64,000 nt of DNA from Exiguobacterium sp. AM39-5BH (GCF_003467445.1 NZ_QSGS01000004.1:169088-233087), one strand, 5' to 3'. Positions 53,722-63,084 are shown, counted from the first letter of the stretch. A program made the numbers and translations. The notes: generated by a model from the letters alone, not told the origin.

Positions 53722-54255
53722 TCACTTTCCGGTTACGGTTGCTCCGAGAGTCGTGACGAAATGTTCGAGCGCCCAATCGTGTCCGACGGGGTTAAAGCTT
53801 TGAACGGCATCGGCGTGGACGACGATGGTGTAACCAAGATTGTATGCGTCGACTGCGGTATGAAGCACACAAATATCTGTACATACACCGACCAGATGAA
53901 CCTCCGTGATAGACCGTTCTCGTAGGCGTAAATCGAGATCTGTCCCGGCGAAGGCGCTATAGCGTGTCTTGTCGATCCAGTGATCAGCCCGGCTTGCTGC
54001 CGTTTTGACGGCTCCGTACAGTTCTCTTCCTTCCGTACCTCGAATATTGTGAGGTGGGAAGAGCGTTGTTTCAGGATGATACGTGTCTCCGGCATCGTGA
54101 ACATCATTTGCGATGACGACGTAATCTTCGTCCGCAAATTCCTCGATCAACGTGACGATTCGGTCTTCTATGTCTTGCCCTGGTTTTCCACAAGTCAAAC
54201 GACCCGTATCTGCGATAAAATCAAAGGTGTAATCGATAACGATCAATGCACGCAT
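53722..54255 (-). CDS. pncA: Nicotinamidase (isochorismatase family)
   Basis: A 177-residue cysteine hydrolase that deamidates nicotinamide to nicotinate, feeding PncB encoded 22 bp downstream. Triad: Asp in VIDYTFDF, Lys in DKTRYSAFAGTDL, Cys in VGVCTDICVLHT. The metal-binding segment is NDVHD..YHPE. GAGAGGAG lies 8 bases before the ATG. First gene of a salvage operon. Confidence 0.92.
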   Translation of the reverse strand: MRALIVIDYTFDFIADTGRLTCGKPGQDIEDRIVTLIEEFADEDYVVIANDVHDAGDTYHPETTLFPPHNIRGTEGRELYGAVKTAASRADHWIDKTRYSAFAGTDLDLRLRERSITEVHLVGVCTDICVLHTAVDAYNLGYTIVVHADAVQSFNPVGHDWALEHFVTTLGATVTGK

Positions 54256-54395
54256 GGTGAGGACTCCTCTCTCATGTAAAATAGTTGGCTATCTTTTTTA
54301 TTCTAAATCATTTTACGTGAAGCGAAAAAGATTATTTTTGTTCGCGGTCGGGTACTAAGTGTAAGAAGAACTGTTTGCGAAAGGAGAATCAGCAG

Positions 54396-54671
54396 ATGCT
54401 GCTGTCATCGACCGAACTGTCAGAGCAACTGTCCCGTTTAAACGGTTGGGAGGTTGTCGAAGGGGAATTACAAAAGACGTATCGGCTTGAAACGTTTCCG
54501 GAGGCGATTCAATTTGTTCATCTCGTCGCCGATTTGGCGGAGACGCTCAATCACCATCCGAACATCTTAATCGAGTATCGGAACGTCACGTTGACCGTGT
54601 CGACGCATGACGAAGGTGGGATCACGGAGAAAGATGTCATGCTCGCGAAAGGGTGTGAGGAGCTTGTCTAA
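54396..54671 (+). CDS. 4a-hydroxytetrahydrobiopterin dehydratase-like protein
   Basis: A 91-residue PCD/DCoH-fold protein. The PCD signature is ETLNHHPNILIEYRNVTLTVSTHDEGGITEKD, seen in parts ETLNHHPNI and TVSTHDEGG with catalytic histidines. It dehydrates pterin-4a-carbinolamine; in bacteria without phenylalanine hydroxylase a molybdopterin role has been suggested. AAAGGAG lies 9 bases before the ATG at 54396. Confidence 0.88.
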   Translation: MLLSSTELSEQLSRLNGWEVVEGELQKTYRLETFPEAIQFVHLVADLAETLNHHPNILIEYRNVTLTVSTHDEGGITEKDVMLAKGCEELV

Positions 54672-55146
54672 GCTATTCATGACATTCGCTTCGGGCACTG
54701 TCGCTGCACGATTACGTCAACAGCCAGGCGTCATCGTCGCGAACGGGACGGAAACGATTTTGCTCGCTGAAGGGGACAAGTCGCCATTTCAGAGTGGCAA
54801 GACATTTCAAATCGAGGAAGCGGAAGGACAATTTGTTCCGAAAGGGAATATTGTCTATGCGAACATTCCAGTCGATTCGAACGCCCGGTCACTTTTGTTC
54901 CATCGCTTGTTGAAAGACAAGTCACGTCTTGGATTCGGCCATAGCGGTTTTGCCGCCTATCGGCTCGGGTTCGATCCGGACGACAATCACGGGATTGTTT
55001 TCATCCAATTCGTCGAAGGCGGTAATCGTTTCCGTGATTCGACCGATTACGTATTGTTCCAGGAATGGTTGAAAGAATCCGTTGAAAAACCTGGATCAGG
55101 TCCAATCATAAAACACTATGTCGTCGATGAAGTGGATGATCTATAA
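54664..55146 (+). CDS. Hypothetical protein
   Basis: A 160-residue protein if the TTG at 54664 is used, overlapping the PCD gene by 8 bp; ATG 54679 is the alternative. Neither has an ideal SD. The N-terminal half is beta-rich (VIVANGTETILLAEGDKS), the C-terminal half alpha/beta (LLFHRLLKDKSRLGFGHSG). No TM helix or known motif. Translationally linked to the PCD gene. Confidence 0.6.
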   Translation: MSKLFMTFASGTVAARLRQQPGVIVANGTETILLAEGDKSPFQSGKTFQIEEAEGQFVPKGNIVYANIPVDSNARSLLFHRLLKDKSRLGFGHSGFAAYRLGFDPDDNHGIVFIQFVEGGNRFRDSTDYVLFQEWLKESVEKPGSGPIIKHYVVDEVDDL

Positions 55147-55178
55147 TAAACATAACGTCACGTTAGGGAGGATTTTTT

Positions 55179-55496
55179 ATGAACAAGAACTATTTCTGGT
55201 TAGGTATGGCCGCCGGAGCTGTCATTGGAGCCGGAGCCTCGCTTCTCCACAAAGAGACGCGCGAGCAACAAGTTAGCCAGCTCAAACATATGAAATCACG
55301 AATCAAGTCGAAAGATACGTCTACGGAAGCCCATTCAGTCGGTCTCCAAGCTTCATCGAAAGGTAGTTTGAAAGATCGCGTCCTAGATTTAAAGGCGTTG
55401 TATGAAGAAAATCAAGATACGATTCAAAACCTGATCGAAGATGTGAAAGACCTCGTCGACGCGCTTCAAGATGCGCGCCGCAAAAATCAAATCTAA
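55179..55496 (+). CDS. YtxH-like membrane protein
   Basis: A 105-residue protein with one N-terminal TM helix (FWLGMAAGAVIGAGASLL) followed by a charged helical tail with probable coiled coil (about 65-100), the build of YtxH/general stress proteins. TAGGGAGG lies 7 bases before the ATG. TATAAT is present at 55143 but no good -35 or sigma-B site. Function unknown. Confidence 0.7.
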   Translation: MNKNYFWLGMAAGAVIGAGASLLHKETREQQVSQLKHMKSRIKSKDTSTEAHSVGLQASSKGSLKDRVLDLKALYEENQDTIQNLIEDVKDLVDALQDARRKNQI

Positions 55497-55506
55497 TTCC
55501 TGCTCA

Positions 55507-55538
55507 TGGTCCGGTGCTCTTGCACCGGGCCATTTTTT
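55507..55538 (+). terminator. Intrinsic terminator
   Basis: TGGTCCGGTGC/GCACCGGGCCA stem with a TCTT loop and six T residues. The 160 bases beyond, to 55699, hold no supported gene. Confidence 0.88.
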
Positions 55539-55699
55539 AATCTTGTTTATAACATTGAAGTCTGTCGATATGGCTTATTTCCTGATCAGGTGGATTATAG
55601 GATGGTTAATCGTTTGGAGGATATAAAAAATCCAAAAAAGCAAACAAGTCGAAGGAATGAACTAGTCTACTTTTTTGGAGCATATTTACGTTGTTTTCA

Positions 55700-56425
55700 T
55701 CATAAGAAGCGGGCGAACATACCGAACACGGCCAGTCCGACGATCACGTAGAAAATCCATTTGCCTTCACCCGTATGAATGATTGGCGGCGAATACTTGC
55801 GCGGCTTATACTTCCCGTAACGCAGTGGGCGTGAGTAAGGGACCGCGAACCGAGAAAGGGGGATCGCGAGCAAGAGTCCGGCTAAGAAACCATACACATG
55901 TCCCCAAAGCGAGACGTTCGCCCCGATGAGCGTGAACACGGCGCTGATGGCAACGAAAATATAGACGAGTCGAGCGTCCTGGCTATACATGAGCGTCCGG
56001 CGGAACCGACCGATGTACACATAGAAGCCGAGGACCGCTAAAATCGCACCTGACGCACCGGCTTGCAGGTAGAATAGTTCACTCACTGTGAAAAACGTCA
56101 GCAAGTTGGCAAGTACACCGGCGACGATATAAAATACGGCGAATTTGATATGGCCGACCATGCGTTCCATGGCAGGTCCGAAGATAATCAACGCGAACGA
56201 GTTGAACAGCAGATGACCGAGCCCTAAGTGGATGAAGTTGGCTGTCAAGAGACGGTACCATTCCCCTTGAGCGAGCGCGAGATGGAACGACCCGCCGAGT
56301 GCGACGATTCGAAGGTCAGGTACCAAAGAATCGATGACAAACACGAGCAGTTGGATTACAATGAACAGCGTTACGAGCGGATACGCTCGGACGAACGTTT
56401 GAACATTCTCAGTACGACTAAACAT
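55700..56425 (-). CDS. Rhomboid family intramembrane serine protease (YdcA-like)
   Basis: A 241-residue protein with six to seven TM helices. The catalytic Ser is in [10 protein letters not shown] and the His in [11 protein letters not shown]; the Asn/His of the [14 protein letters not shown] helix is also present. It cleaves membrane proteins within the bilayer. The start at 56425 follows AGAGGTG; the longer frame upstream overlaps acpS and lacks an SD. Divergent from acpS, as ydcA-acpS in B. subtilis. Confidence 0.9.
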   Translation of the reverse strand: MFSRTENVQTFVRAYPLVTLFIVIQLLVFVIDSLVPDLRIVALGGSFHLALAQGEWYRLLTANFIHLGLGHLLFNSFALIIFGPAMERMVGHIKFAVFYIVAGVLANLLTFFTVSELFYLQAGASGAILAVLGFYVYIGRFRRTLMYSQDARLVYIFVAISAVFTLIGANVSLWGHVYGFLAGLLLAIPLSRFAVPYSRPLRYGKYKPRKYSPPIIHTGEGKWIFYVIVGLAVFGMFARFL

Positions 56426-56488
56426 AGCATCACCTCTTTCCTTAATTGTATAAGGAAACGAGTGAAAAAGGAAAGGAGCGAGTGTCCT

Positions 56489-56866
56489 GTGATTGTGGGA
56501 ATCGGAATCGATATCGTCGAGCTCGAGCGGATTGCTCGCTCGATCAAGAATGACCGTTTCGTCGCGCGTCTGTTGACCGAAGCTGAGCGGGCGCTCGCTG
56601 ACGCCTATCCAGAACCACGCCGCATCGAATTCGTCGCTGGACGGTTCGCGGCGAAAGAAGCGTATGCCAAAGCGGTCGGGACCGGGATTGCCCGGGGCCT
56701 TTCGTGGCAACAAATCGAAATTTTACCGGACGAGGCCGGGCGACCACATATGACGGCGCCTTACTCAGGCCGGATTCATATGAGTATTAGCCACAGCGAG
56801 CAATACGCCGTGGCACAAGTCATCATTGAAGAGGGGGATCACGATGTTTCGTCCAAGTTGGATTGA
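56489..56866 (+). CDS. acpS: Holo-[acyl-carrier-protein] synthase
   Basis: A 125-residue enzyme that transfers 4'-phosphopantetheine from CoA to acyl-carrier protein. Signature [17 protein letters not shown] at the N-terminus (metal-binding Asp) and [15 protein letters not shown]. The start is GTG at 56489, 8 bases after AAAGGAG. The 3' end overlaps alr by 23 bp. In B. subtilis acpS, alr and ndoA also adjoin. Confidence 0.94.
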   Translation: MIVGIGIDIVELERIARSIKNDRFVARLLTEAERALADAYPEPRRIEFVAGRFAAKEAYAKAVGTGIARGLSWQQIEILPDEAGRPHMTAPYSGRIHMSISHSEQYAVAQVIIEEGDHDVSSKLD

Positions 56867-57920
56867 AATTGATCGGGCGGCGATCAAGCATAACGTAATC
56901 GAAATCAAAAAACGGATCCCGCAAGCGCTCATGGCCGTCGTTAAAGCGAATGCTTACGGACATGGAGCCGTCGAAGTCGCGAACATCGCACTCGACAACG
57001 GGGCGACGATGCTCGGTGTGGCTTTGCTTGAAGAAGCCATCGAGCTCCGAGAGGCGGGGATAAACGCACCGATTCTCGTCATGGAAGCCCAATTCCCAGA
57101 AAATGCGGGCGTCGCGGCCGAACACGATGTGACATTGTCCGTCTTTTCAGCTGACTGGTTGCGTGAGGCGCGCAGTTATCTGGCTGAACGTCCGCTGACC
57201 GTCCATGTGAAAGTCGACACCGGAATGGGGCGCCTCGGTCTGCGGACCCGCGCTGAACTTGATGCGCTGCTCGAGGCGGCCGACGACCGCTTCGTCGTGG
57301 AAGGCATCTATACGCATTTCGCGACGGCGGATGAGCCGGACAGCCAGCTATATTATGAGCAACAAGAGCGGTTCGCTCAATTGATGGACGGTCTTCATTC
57401 ACGATTCCGTTACATTCATACATCGAACTCGGCCGGAGCAATTCGTATGGCGGGACTTGATGTGCCATATAACTTGGTCCGGGTCGGGATCGCACTGTAT
57501 GGATTGTATCCGTCGGCTGAGATGGCTTCCTTCTATTCATTCTTGCGCCCAGCCTTCACGTTGAAGAGCAAGCTCATGCAAGTGAAACAGCTCGAGGCCG
57601 GACAGACGATCAGCTACGGGGCGACGTATACGACGACTGAAGATGAGTGGATCGGCACCGTGCCGGTCGGGTATGCCGACGGCTGGATTCGCAAAGCGAG
57701 CGGCTTTGAAGTCGACGTAAACGGACACCGTTGTCCGATTGTCGGTCGTGTCTGTATGGACCGTTTCATGGTGAGGCTTCCTGAAGAGCTACCGATAGGG
57801 ACGGTCGTCACACTCATCGGCGGACCGGTCGCGATTGATGAACTGGCCACGCATCTCGAGACGATCAACTACGAGGTCGTCTGCCAATTGACGAGTCGTC
57901 TCCCACGACGTTATGTGTAA
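56844..57920 (+). CDS. alr: Alanine racemase
   Basis: A 358-residue PLP enzyme making D-alanine for the cell wall. PLP lysine in [11 protein letters not shown], catalytic Tyr in [16 protein letters not shown] with VGYADGW, and the CMDRFMV motif near 310. Both domains (TIM barrel and beta domain) are complete. ATG at 56844 follows AGAGGGGG; the TTG at 56826 has no site. Overlaps the acpS end by 23 bp. Confidence 0.95.
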   Translation: MFRPSWIEIDRAAIKHNVIEIKKRIPQALMAVVKANAYGHGAVEVANIALDNGATMLGVALLEEAIELREAGINAPILVMEAQFPENAGVAAEHDVTLSVFSADWLREARSYLAERPLTVHVKVDTGMGRLGLRTRAELDALLEAADDRFVVEGIYTHFATADEPDSQLYYEQQERFAQLMDGLHSRFRYIHTSNSAGAIRMAGLDVPYNLVRVGIALYGLYPSAEMASFYSFLRPAFTLKSKLMQVKQLEAGQTISYGATYTTTEDEWIGTVPVGYADGWIRKASGFEVDVNGHRCPIVGRVCMDRFMVRLPEELPIGTVVTLIGGPVAIDELATHLETINYEVVCQLTSRLPRRYV

Positions 57921-58049
57921 AGCGGAAAACGTGTGAAATTATCTGAATTCTTTCGGGAATCCTCTATATTTTCCCAAACTCGCGTGTTATATTGGTAAAG
58001 AACGCGGGAAGATTTCCGCCAGTCATTGAAACGATTCTGGAGGTGTAAG

Positions 58050-58328
58050 ATGTTGAAACAGCGAACTGCGGGTGCTTTAGCGTCCGTTCCAGATCGGTTC
58101 TCGCAGCATGTGGGTCCGATTTCGATGAAAGACCGTGAATCATTGTCATTGAACGATGTGGTGACGTACTTGTCCAAAGAAATTGCTGATCGACAACAAA
58201 CACTGCGCGAAGAATTGGCGAGAGGCTATCAAGAGATGGCCGCGTTTAATTTGAATATGGCAGAAGAGATGCTGATGATTGAGACGGAAGCCGAACATGC
58301 TCTCTTACGTCAAGTAAGTGGGGTGTGA
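58050..58328 (+). CDS. ndoAI: Antitoxin EndoAI (MazE-like)
   Basis: A 92-residue antitoxin. The C-terminal toxin-binding part ([19 protein letters not shown], then [15 protein letters not shown]) matches B. subtilis EndoAI/YdcD well. The N-terminal ribbon-helix-helix is more divergent than usual ([20 protein letters not shown]). GGAGGTG lies 4-6 bases before the ATG. Next to the EndoA gene, 5 bp before it. Confidence 0.85.
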   Translation: MLKQRTAGALASVPDRFSQHVGPISMKDRESLSLNDVVTYLSKEIADRQQTLREELARGYQEMAAFNLNMAEEMLMIETEAEHALLRQVSGV

Positions 58329-58333
58329 GCGGA

Positions 58334-58684
58334 GTGATCGTAAAGCGTGGTGACGTGTTTTATGCGAATCTGTCGCCCGTAGTCGGTTCAGAGCAAGGTG
58401 GAGTTCGTCCGGTTCTCGTCATTCAAAACGATATCGGCAATCGCTTTAGCCCGACCGTCATTGTCGCTGCGATTACGGCTCAGATCCAGAAAGCAAAACT
58501 GCCGACTCATGTAGAGGTATATCAAGTCAAACACGGCCTTGAACGAGATTCCGTGATTTTACTTGAACAGATTCGAACGATTGACAAGCGTCGTCTGACA
58601 GATAAAGTCACTCATCTCGATGATGAGACGATGCACAAAGTTGACCGAGCGCTAGAGATTAGTCTGGGATTAATCCCGCTCTAG
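58334..58684 (+). CDS. ndoA: mRNA interferase EndoA (MazF family toxin)
   Basis: A 116-residue PemK/MazF-type ribonuclease. [28 protein letters not shown] is nearly the B. subtilis EndoA N-terminus, seen as [13 protein letters not shown] and [10 protein letters not shown] with the catalytic Arg; [14 protein letters not shown] and [12 protein letters not shown] follow. It cuts mRNA at short UACAU-type sites when free of EndoAI. GTG at 58334 gives the same length as B. subtilis EndoA. Located before rsbV, as in Staphylococcus mazEF-sigB. Confidence 0.94.
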   Translation: MIVKRGDVFYANLSPVVGSEQGGVRPVLVIQNDIGNRFSPTVIVAAITAQIQKAKLPTHVEVYQVKHGLERDSVILLEQIRTIDKRRLTDKVTHLDDETMHKVDRALEISLGLIPL

Positions 58685-58697
58685 CTTACATATAAAG

Positions 58698-58725
58698 AAA
58701 CCGATACATGGGTATCGGTTTTTTT
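58698..58725 (+). terminator. Terminator of alr-ndoAI-ndoA
   Basis: AAACCGATAC/GTATCGGTTT stem with a four-base loop and T run. It separates the toxin-antitoxin genes from the sigma-B operon. Confidence 0.85.
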
Positions 58726-58745
58726 CAAAAAAACTTTAAAATGTG

Positions 58746-58770
58746 GTTTAGGATTCTGTGAAACGGGAAT
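58746..58770 (+). promoter_or_regulatory. Sigma-B promoter of rsbV-rsbW-sigB
   Basis: GTTTAG (58746-58751), 13-base spacer, GGGAAT (58765-58770), about 50 bases before rsbV. Equivalent to the autoregulatory promoter of B. subtilis. Confidence 0.75.
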
Positions 58771-58823
58771 TTAGTTTAATCGTACTCAATTTTTCTGTAC
58801 GCAACATTAGGAGGGAATATACG

Positions 58824-59150
58824 ATGGATTTAGCGATTCGCGAGCAAGTCATTGGAGAACAATTACACCTTTACGTATCCGGAGAAGTGGATACATATAC
58901 TGCCCCAAAATTGAAGGAAGTCTTGCACCCGGCCATTACGGACCAAGACGTGACTGTTCATTTGGATGAAGTGGACTATATGGATTCAACTGGTCTCGGC
59001 GTCTTTGTCGGTGCCCTTAAAATAGCCAAACGTAACGAGAAAGAGTTGTCGCTCGTCGGCGTCACTGACCGCGTCAACCGTCTCTTTGAATTGACAGGAC
59101 TGCACAAGTTGCTTTCAATCAACACGAACGTAAGAGGTGGCACGCAATGA
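58824..59150 (+). CDS. rsbV: Anti-sigma-B factor antagonist RsbV
   Basis: A 108-residue STAS protein. VHLDEVDYMDSTGLGVFVGAL holds the phosphorylatable serine, seen as DYMDSTGLGVF. Unphosphorylated RsbV binds RsbW and frees sigma-B. AGGAGGG lies 9 bases before the ATG at 58824. The stop overlaps rsbW by 4 bp. The phosphatase gene (rsbU or rsbP) is not in this operon. Confidence 0.93.
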   Translation: MDLAIREQVIGEQLHLYVSGEVDTYTAPKLKEVLHPAITDQDVTVHLDEVDYMDSTGLGVFVGALKIAKRNEKELSLVGVTDRVNRLFELTGLHKLLSINTNVRGGTQ

Positions 59151-59623
59151 GTAACATCGAACAGACGGTGATGACGTTCCCAGCCAAACCGGAGTATGTC
59201 GGTGTGGTCCGTTTAGTCGTCTCAGGAATCGCTAACCGTATGGGATATACGTACGACGAGATCGAAGATATTAAAATCGCGGTCTCGGAAGCCTGTGGCA
59301 ATGCTGTGCAACATGCCTATGAAGATCAAGAAGGTGAAGTGAAGCTTACGTGTGGCGTCCATGAAGATCGTCTCGAAATGACGATTGAGGATTCGGGCAA
59401 AACATTTGCCGACGACGTGAAACGCCAAGCGGCGCCAGTCGAAGAGACGGCTGAAATCGAATCGCTTCACGAAGGAGGACTCGGTCTTTTCCTCATTGAA
59501 GCCTTAATGGATGACGTCTCGATCAACAAGGACAATGGTGTCAAGGTGACGATGACGAAACTCCTTAACAGGGACGAGGTGGATCAGAGTGCCAGCAAAA
59601 TCTCAACAACGCCATCACAGTGA
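59147..59623 (+). CDS. rsbW: Serine-protein kinase / anti-sigma-B factor RsbW
   Basis: A 158-residue GHKL kinase. N box SEACGNAVQHAYED, G1 region IEDSGKTF and GGLGLFLIEALMD. It holds sigma-B inactive and phosphorylates RsbV. Overlaps rsbV by 4 bp and sigB by 35 bp, so all three are translationally coupled. Confidence 0.94.
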   Translation: MSNIEQTVMTFPAKPEYVGVVRLVVSGIANRMGYTYDEIEDIKIAVSEACGNAVQHAYEDQEGEVKLTCGVHEDRLEMTIEDSGKTFADDVKRQAAPVEETAEIESLHEGGLGLFLIEALMDDVSINKDNGVKVTMTKLLNRDEVDQSASKISTTPSQ

Positions 59624-60389
59624 TGATGAAGTATTAGAGTGGATCGAGCGATATCAACAGGACGATCAAAATGAGGAAGTCCAAATGCTTCTCATTAACC
59701 GATACTCGGATCTCGTGGAGGCGCTCGCGCGAAAGTTTTCGCGGGGCCGGGCCATCCATGACGATCTCGTTCAAGTCGGCATGATCGGCCTTCTCGCTGC
59801 CCTCCGCCGTTTCGACCCTGAGTTTGGACGTAGTTTCGAGTCGTTCGCCGTTCCGACGATTATCGGTGAAATCAAGCGTTTTATCCGGGACAAAACATGG
59901 AGTGTCCACGTTCCACGACGGATTAAAGAGCTCGGACCTAAAATCAAGAAGACGGTCGAAGAACTGACGACCGAGTTACAACGTTCCCCGCGCATTGATG
60001 AAATCGCGGATTATCTCGGTGTTTCGGATGAAGAGATTCTCGAGACACTCGAAATGGGTAAGAGTTATCAAGCCCTTTCCGTCGACAGCTCCATCGAAGC
60101 GGACAACGAAGGATCGACTGTCACACTTCTCGACCTTGTCGGGAGTCAAGAACGTGGCTACGAATCGGTCGACCAGCGTCTCATCCTTGAAAAGGCATTC
60201 AGTGTCTTGAACGAACGAGAACAGGCGATTTTAGAATGTGCTTATTATAAAAACATGAGCCAAAAAGAGACGGGTGAGCTCCTTGGGATTTCACAGATGC
60301 ACGTATCGCGCTTACAGCGTCGTGCGCTCGAAAAGTTGCGCGAAGCCATCAAAGTCCCACTCAATGAAGTATTCTCAAACGATGACTAA
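59589..60389 (+). CDS. sigB: RNA polymerase sigma factor SigB
   Basis: A 266-residue sigma-70 group 3 factor. Region 2 HDDLVQVGMIGLLAALRRFDPEFG with FAVPTIIGEIKRFIRD, region 3 and region 4 NMSQKETGELLGISQMHVSRLQRRAL. It controls the general stress response. GTG start at 59589 after GGGACGAGGTGG, inside rsbW. No rsbX follows. At least two promoters in this window fit its consensus. Confidence 0.95.
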   Translation: MPAKSQQRHHSDDEVLEWIERYQQDDQNEEVQMLLINRYSDLVEALARKFSRGRAIHDDLVQVGMIGLLAALRRFDPEFGRSFESFAVPTIIGEIKRFIRDKTWSVHVPRRIKELGPKIKKTVEELTTELQRSPRIDEIADYLGVSDEEILETLEMGKSYQALSVDSSIEADNEGSTVTLLDLVGSQERGYESVDQRLILEKAFSVLNEREQAILECAYYKNMSQKETGELLGISQMHVSRLQRRALEKLREAIKVPLNEVFSNDD

Positions 60390-60406
60390 TCGGTCATCGT
60401 TTTTTT
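60378..60406 (+). terminator. Terminator of sigB
   Basis: AACGATGAC/GTCATCGTT stem, 6-base loop and T7. It overlaps the last sigB codons. Confidence 0.87.
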
Positions 60407-60464
60407 GTCGTCTACGCGTGAGTTTGCTACACTTCTAGAGAGAAGAGAAAAGGAAGTGATTCGA

Positions 60465-62591
60465 TTGATTACGAAAGTCGCAAAAGATTTGAAGTTGAAG
60501 ACGAGTCAAGTCGAGACGGTGCAACAACTTGCCGCTGACGGAGCAACGATTCCGTTCATGGCCCGGTACCGTAAAGAAATGACCGGTAATCTCGATGAAG
60601 TGGAAATCAAAGCTATTCTCGACGCTTTACAATATGAAGAGAGCTTGCACAAACGTAAGGCAGACGTCCTCGCCAAACTAGAGGAACTTGAAAAGGCGAC
60701 ACCGGAGTTGACCCGTGCGCTTGAAGCGGCGACGAGTCTACAACAAGTCGATGACATCTACCTTCCGTATCGTCCGAAGCGACGGACGAAAGCCGAACAA
60801 GGTCGGGAGAAAGGGCTCCAATCGCTCGCCGACTGGTATCGTCAACCAACGCCATACTCAGTAACCGAAGCGCAATCGTTAGCGGGAGACCTCTCGCTTG
60901 AAGAAGCGCTTCCGTTCGTCCAATCGATTATCGGGGAGGAGTGGGGCGAGGTGGCGACGCTTCGACAATCACTCCGTACACGAGTCCGGAAAGAGGCGCT
61001 TCTTCGTTCACAAAAGAAGAAACGGGCGGAAGATGAGAAAGAAGTGTTCGCCCAGTATTATGAATATGAAGAGAAAATCGCAGGAATCGTCCCACACCGA
61101 ATCCTCGCCTTGAACCGTGGAGAGCGCACGGATGTGCTGCAAGTGAAGATCGTCTTCGATGAGACGGGCTTTATGCGACAAGCGCTGGGTAAGTTTGACC
61201 GCTTGCCGACGGAGAAACGCGAACTCGTTACGCTCGCCGTGAAGGATGCCTTCAAGAAGTCGGTGTTCCCGGCCATCGAACGCGAAGTCCGGAGTGAGTT
61301 GACCGAGACAGCTGAAGAACAGGCAATCGATGTGTTCTCAAAAAACTTGAAACAGCTCTACATGCAACCACCGCTTCGTGAGGTCGTCGTCCTAGGAATT
61401 GACCCGGCCTATCGCACAGGTTGTAAATGGGCCGTCGTCAATGAAATTGGAAAAGTCGAAGAGGTTGGTGTCTTCTATCCGACGGCACCGAAACACGATG
61501 TCGTGGGCTCAGAGAAAGTGTTGGCGTCGCTCGTGAAACGTTATCCGATATCGGTCATCGTCATCGGGAACGGGACCGCATCCCGTGAAACGGAGCAATT
61601 CGTATCGAACTGGCTAAAGAAGGCGGAACGCGAGATAGCCTATGCCATCGTCAACGAGGCGGGGGCGAGTGTCTATTCGGCTTCAGAAATTGCCCGATCA
61701 GAGTTCCCGGAATTGAAAGTGGAAGAACGTTCGGCCGTCTCGATTGCTCGACGCATTCAAGACGCGATGGCGGAACTCGTCAAAGTCGACCCGCAGTCTG
61801 TCGGGGTCGGACAGTATCAACACGATGTCAGTCAGAACAAGTTGAAAGGGTCACTCGAATTCGTCGTCGAGAGTGTCGTCAACATGGTCGGCGTCGATGT
61901 GAACCGGGCTTCGGAGTCACTGCTCACATATGTATCTGGGTTGAATAAGACGACGGCTAAAAATATTGTCGCGTATCGGGACGAGTTCGGCCGCTTTGAT
62001 ACACGGAAGGAAATCAAGAAAGTACCGCGTCTTGGAGCGAAGGCGTATGAACAAGCGGCCGGCTTTTTACGGATCACGAACGGGAGCGATGTGCTCGACC
62101 AGACGGAGATTCACCCAGAGAGCTATAAACTGACACTCTCTCTATTGAAGGAACTCGGTGTGTCGAAGCAAGCGGTCGGCACGGCCGAACTACGGGAACG
62201 ATTAAAGACGGTTGACGCCAAAGCGCTGAGTGAGAAGCTGGATGCTGGATTGCCGACGGTCGAAGACATCTTGAAATCGCTCGCGAAACCGGGACGTGAC
62301 CCGCGCGAAGATATTCAGAAACCATTACTTCGGACGGACGTGATGAACTTGGAAGATCTTCAAGTAGGGATGGAGTTCCAAGGGACGGTACGCAACGTCA
62401 TCGACTTTGGGGCGTTTGTTGATATCGGAGTGAAGCAAGACGGACTCGTCCATATTTCGAAATTGTCGAATCGCTACGTCAAGCATCCGCTCGATGTCGT
62501 TGCAGTCGGTGATATCGTTACCGTATGGATTGAACAAGTGGACGCCAATCGAGGACGGATCAGTCTTACGATGTTAGAGCCAAAGCGTTAA
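60465..62591 (+). CDS. tex: Tex family transcriptional accessory / RNA-binding protein
   Basis: A 708-residue Tex protein: N-terminal helical region (FMARYRKEMTGNLDE), YqgF-like RNase H fold (VVVLGIDPAYRTGCKWAVV), helix-hairpin-helix region (GLNKTTAKNIVAYRDEFGRF) and C-terminal S1 domain (VRNVIDFGAFVDIGVKQDGLVHIS). It binds nucleic acid and influences transcription. TTG at 60465 follows AAAGGAAG at proper distance; the TTG at 60405 lies in the sigB terminator. B. subtilis also has tex (ydcI) just after the sigB operon. Confidence 0.93.
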   Translation: MITKVAKDLKLKTSQVETVQQLAADGATIPFMARYRKEMTGNLDEVEIKAILDALQYEESLHKRKADVLAKLEELEKATPELTRALEAATSLQQVDDIYLPYRPKRRTKAEQGREKGLQSLADWYRQPTPYSVTEAQSLAGDLSLEEALPFVQSIIGEEWGEVATLRQSLRTRVRKEALLRSQKKKRAEDEKEVFAQYYEYEEKIAGIVPHRILALNRGERTDVLQVKIVFDETGFMRQALGKFDRLPTEKRELVTLAVKDAFKKSVFPAIEREVRSELTETAEEQAIDVFSKNLKQLYMQPPLREVVVLGIDPAYRTGCKWAVVNEIGKVEEVGVFYPTAPKHDVVGSEKVLASLVKRYPISVIVIGNGTASRETEQFVSNWLKKAEREIAYAIVNEAGASVYSASEIARSEFPELKVEERSAVSIARRIQDAMAELVKVDPQSVGVGQYQHDVSQNKLKGSLEFVVESVVNMVGVDVNRASESLLTYVSGLNKTTAKNIVAYRDEFGRFDTRKEIKKVPRLGAKAYEQAAGFLRITNGSDVLDQTEIHPESYKLTLSLLKELGVSKQAVGTAELRERLKTVDAKALSEKLDAGLPTVEDILKSLAKPGRDPREDIQKPLLRTDVMNLEDLQVGMEFQGTVRNVIDFGAFVDIGVKQDGLVHISKLSNRYVKHPLDVVAVGDIVTVWIEQVDANRGRISLTMLEPKR

Positions 62592-62607
62592 ATAAGAAGG
62601 AACTAGC

Positions 62608-62645
62608 ACCGGGCAAAATGTTTTTCATTTTGCTCGGTTTTTTTT
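62608..62645 (+). terminator. Terminator of tex
   Basis: ACCGGGCAAAATG/CATTTTGCTCGGT stem with a T5 loop and eight T residues. Confidence 0.88.
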
Positions 62646-62656
62646 ATGAAAAAGTG

Positions 62657-62685
62657 TTGACGCTCTTTTCTCCCCGTGCTATCTT
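62657..62685 (+). promoter_or_regulatory. Stable-RNA promoter P1
   Basis: TTGACG (62657-62662), 17-base spacer, TATCTT (62680-62685). Confidence 0.7.
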
Positions 62686-62738
62686 ATAGAAGTCGCCGAG
62701 AGACGACATGGAATATTAAAGCTTTTCTAAAAAAGTGA

Positions 62739-62767
62739 TTGACAGGTTTCTGGTTTGCGGTTACAAT
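62739..62767 (+). promoter_or_regulatory. Stable-RNA promoter P2
   Basis: TTGACA (62739-62744), 17-base spacer, TACAAT (62762-62767), 34 bases before the first tRNA. Tandem P1-P2 is typical for Bacilli rRNA operons. Confidence 0.82.
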
Positions 62768-62800
62768 TTAAATCGTTACTTCGATAATTTCAAGCAACGT

Positions 62801-62875
62801 TCCGCAATAGCTCAGTGGTAGAGCAACCGGCTGTTAACCGGTAGGTCGTAGGTTCAAATCCTACTTGCGGAGCCA
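62801..62875 (+). tRNA. tRNA-Asn (GTT)
   Basis: TCCGCAA acceptor arm paired with TTGCGGA, D-loop GCTCAGTGGTAGAGC, anticodon loop CTGTTAA (GUU), T-loop GGTTCAAATCC, CCA encoded. First of ten tRNA genes. Confidence 0.96.
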
Positions 62876-62884
62876 TTTTATTTT

Positions 62885-62976
62885 GGAGACGTACCCAAGA
62901 GGCTATAAGGGGCTCCCCTGCTAAGGGAGTAGGCTGGGAAACCGGTGCGAGGGTTCGAATCCCTCCGTCTCCGCCA
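62885..62976 (+). tRNA. tRNA-Ser (GCT)
   Basis: GGAGACG/CGTCTCC acceptor, anticodon loop CTGCTAA (GCU, reads AGC/AGU), long variable arm (about 20 bases), GGTTCGAATCC, CCA encoded. Confidence 0.96.
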
Positions 62977-63003
62977 CTTAATTTTTAGAAAGCACATACA
63001 TCT

Positions 63004-63078
63004 GGCCCGTTGGTCAAGCGGTTAAGACACCGCCCTTTCACGGCGGTAACACGGGTTCGAATCCCGTACGGGTCACCA
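63004..63078 (+). tRNA. tRNA-Glu (TTC)
   Basis: GGCCCGT/ACGGGTC acceptor with one G-U pair, anticodon loop CTTTCAC (UUC), GGTTCGAATCC, discriminator A, CCA encoded. Confidence 0.95.
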
Positions 63079-63084
63079 TCATAT

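Noticed and set aside
55506..55751. 81-codon ORF after the YtxH gene
   Set aside because: Begins in a terminator, runs into the convergent rhomboid gene, has no SD.
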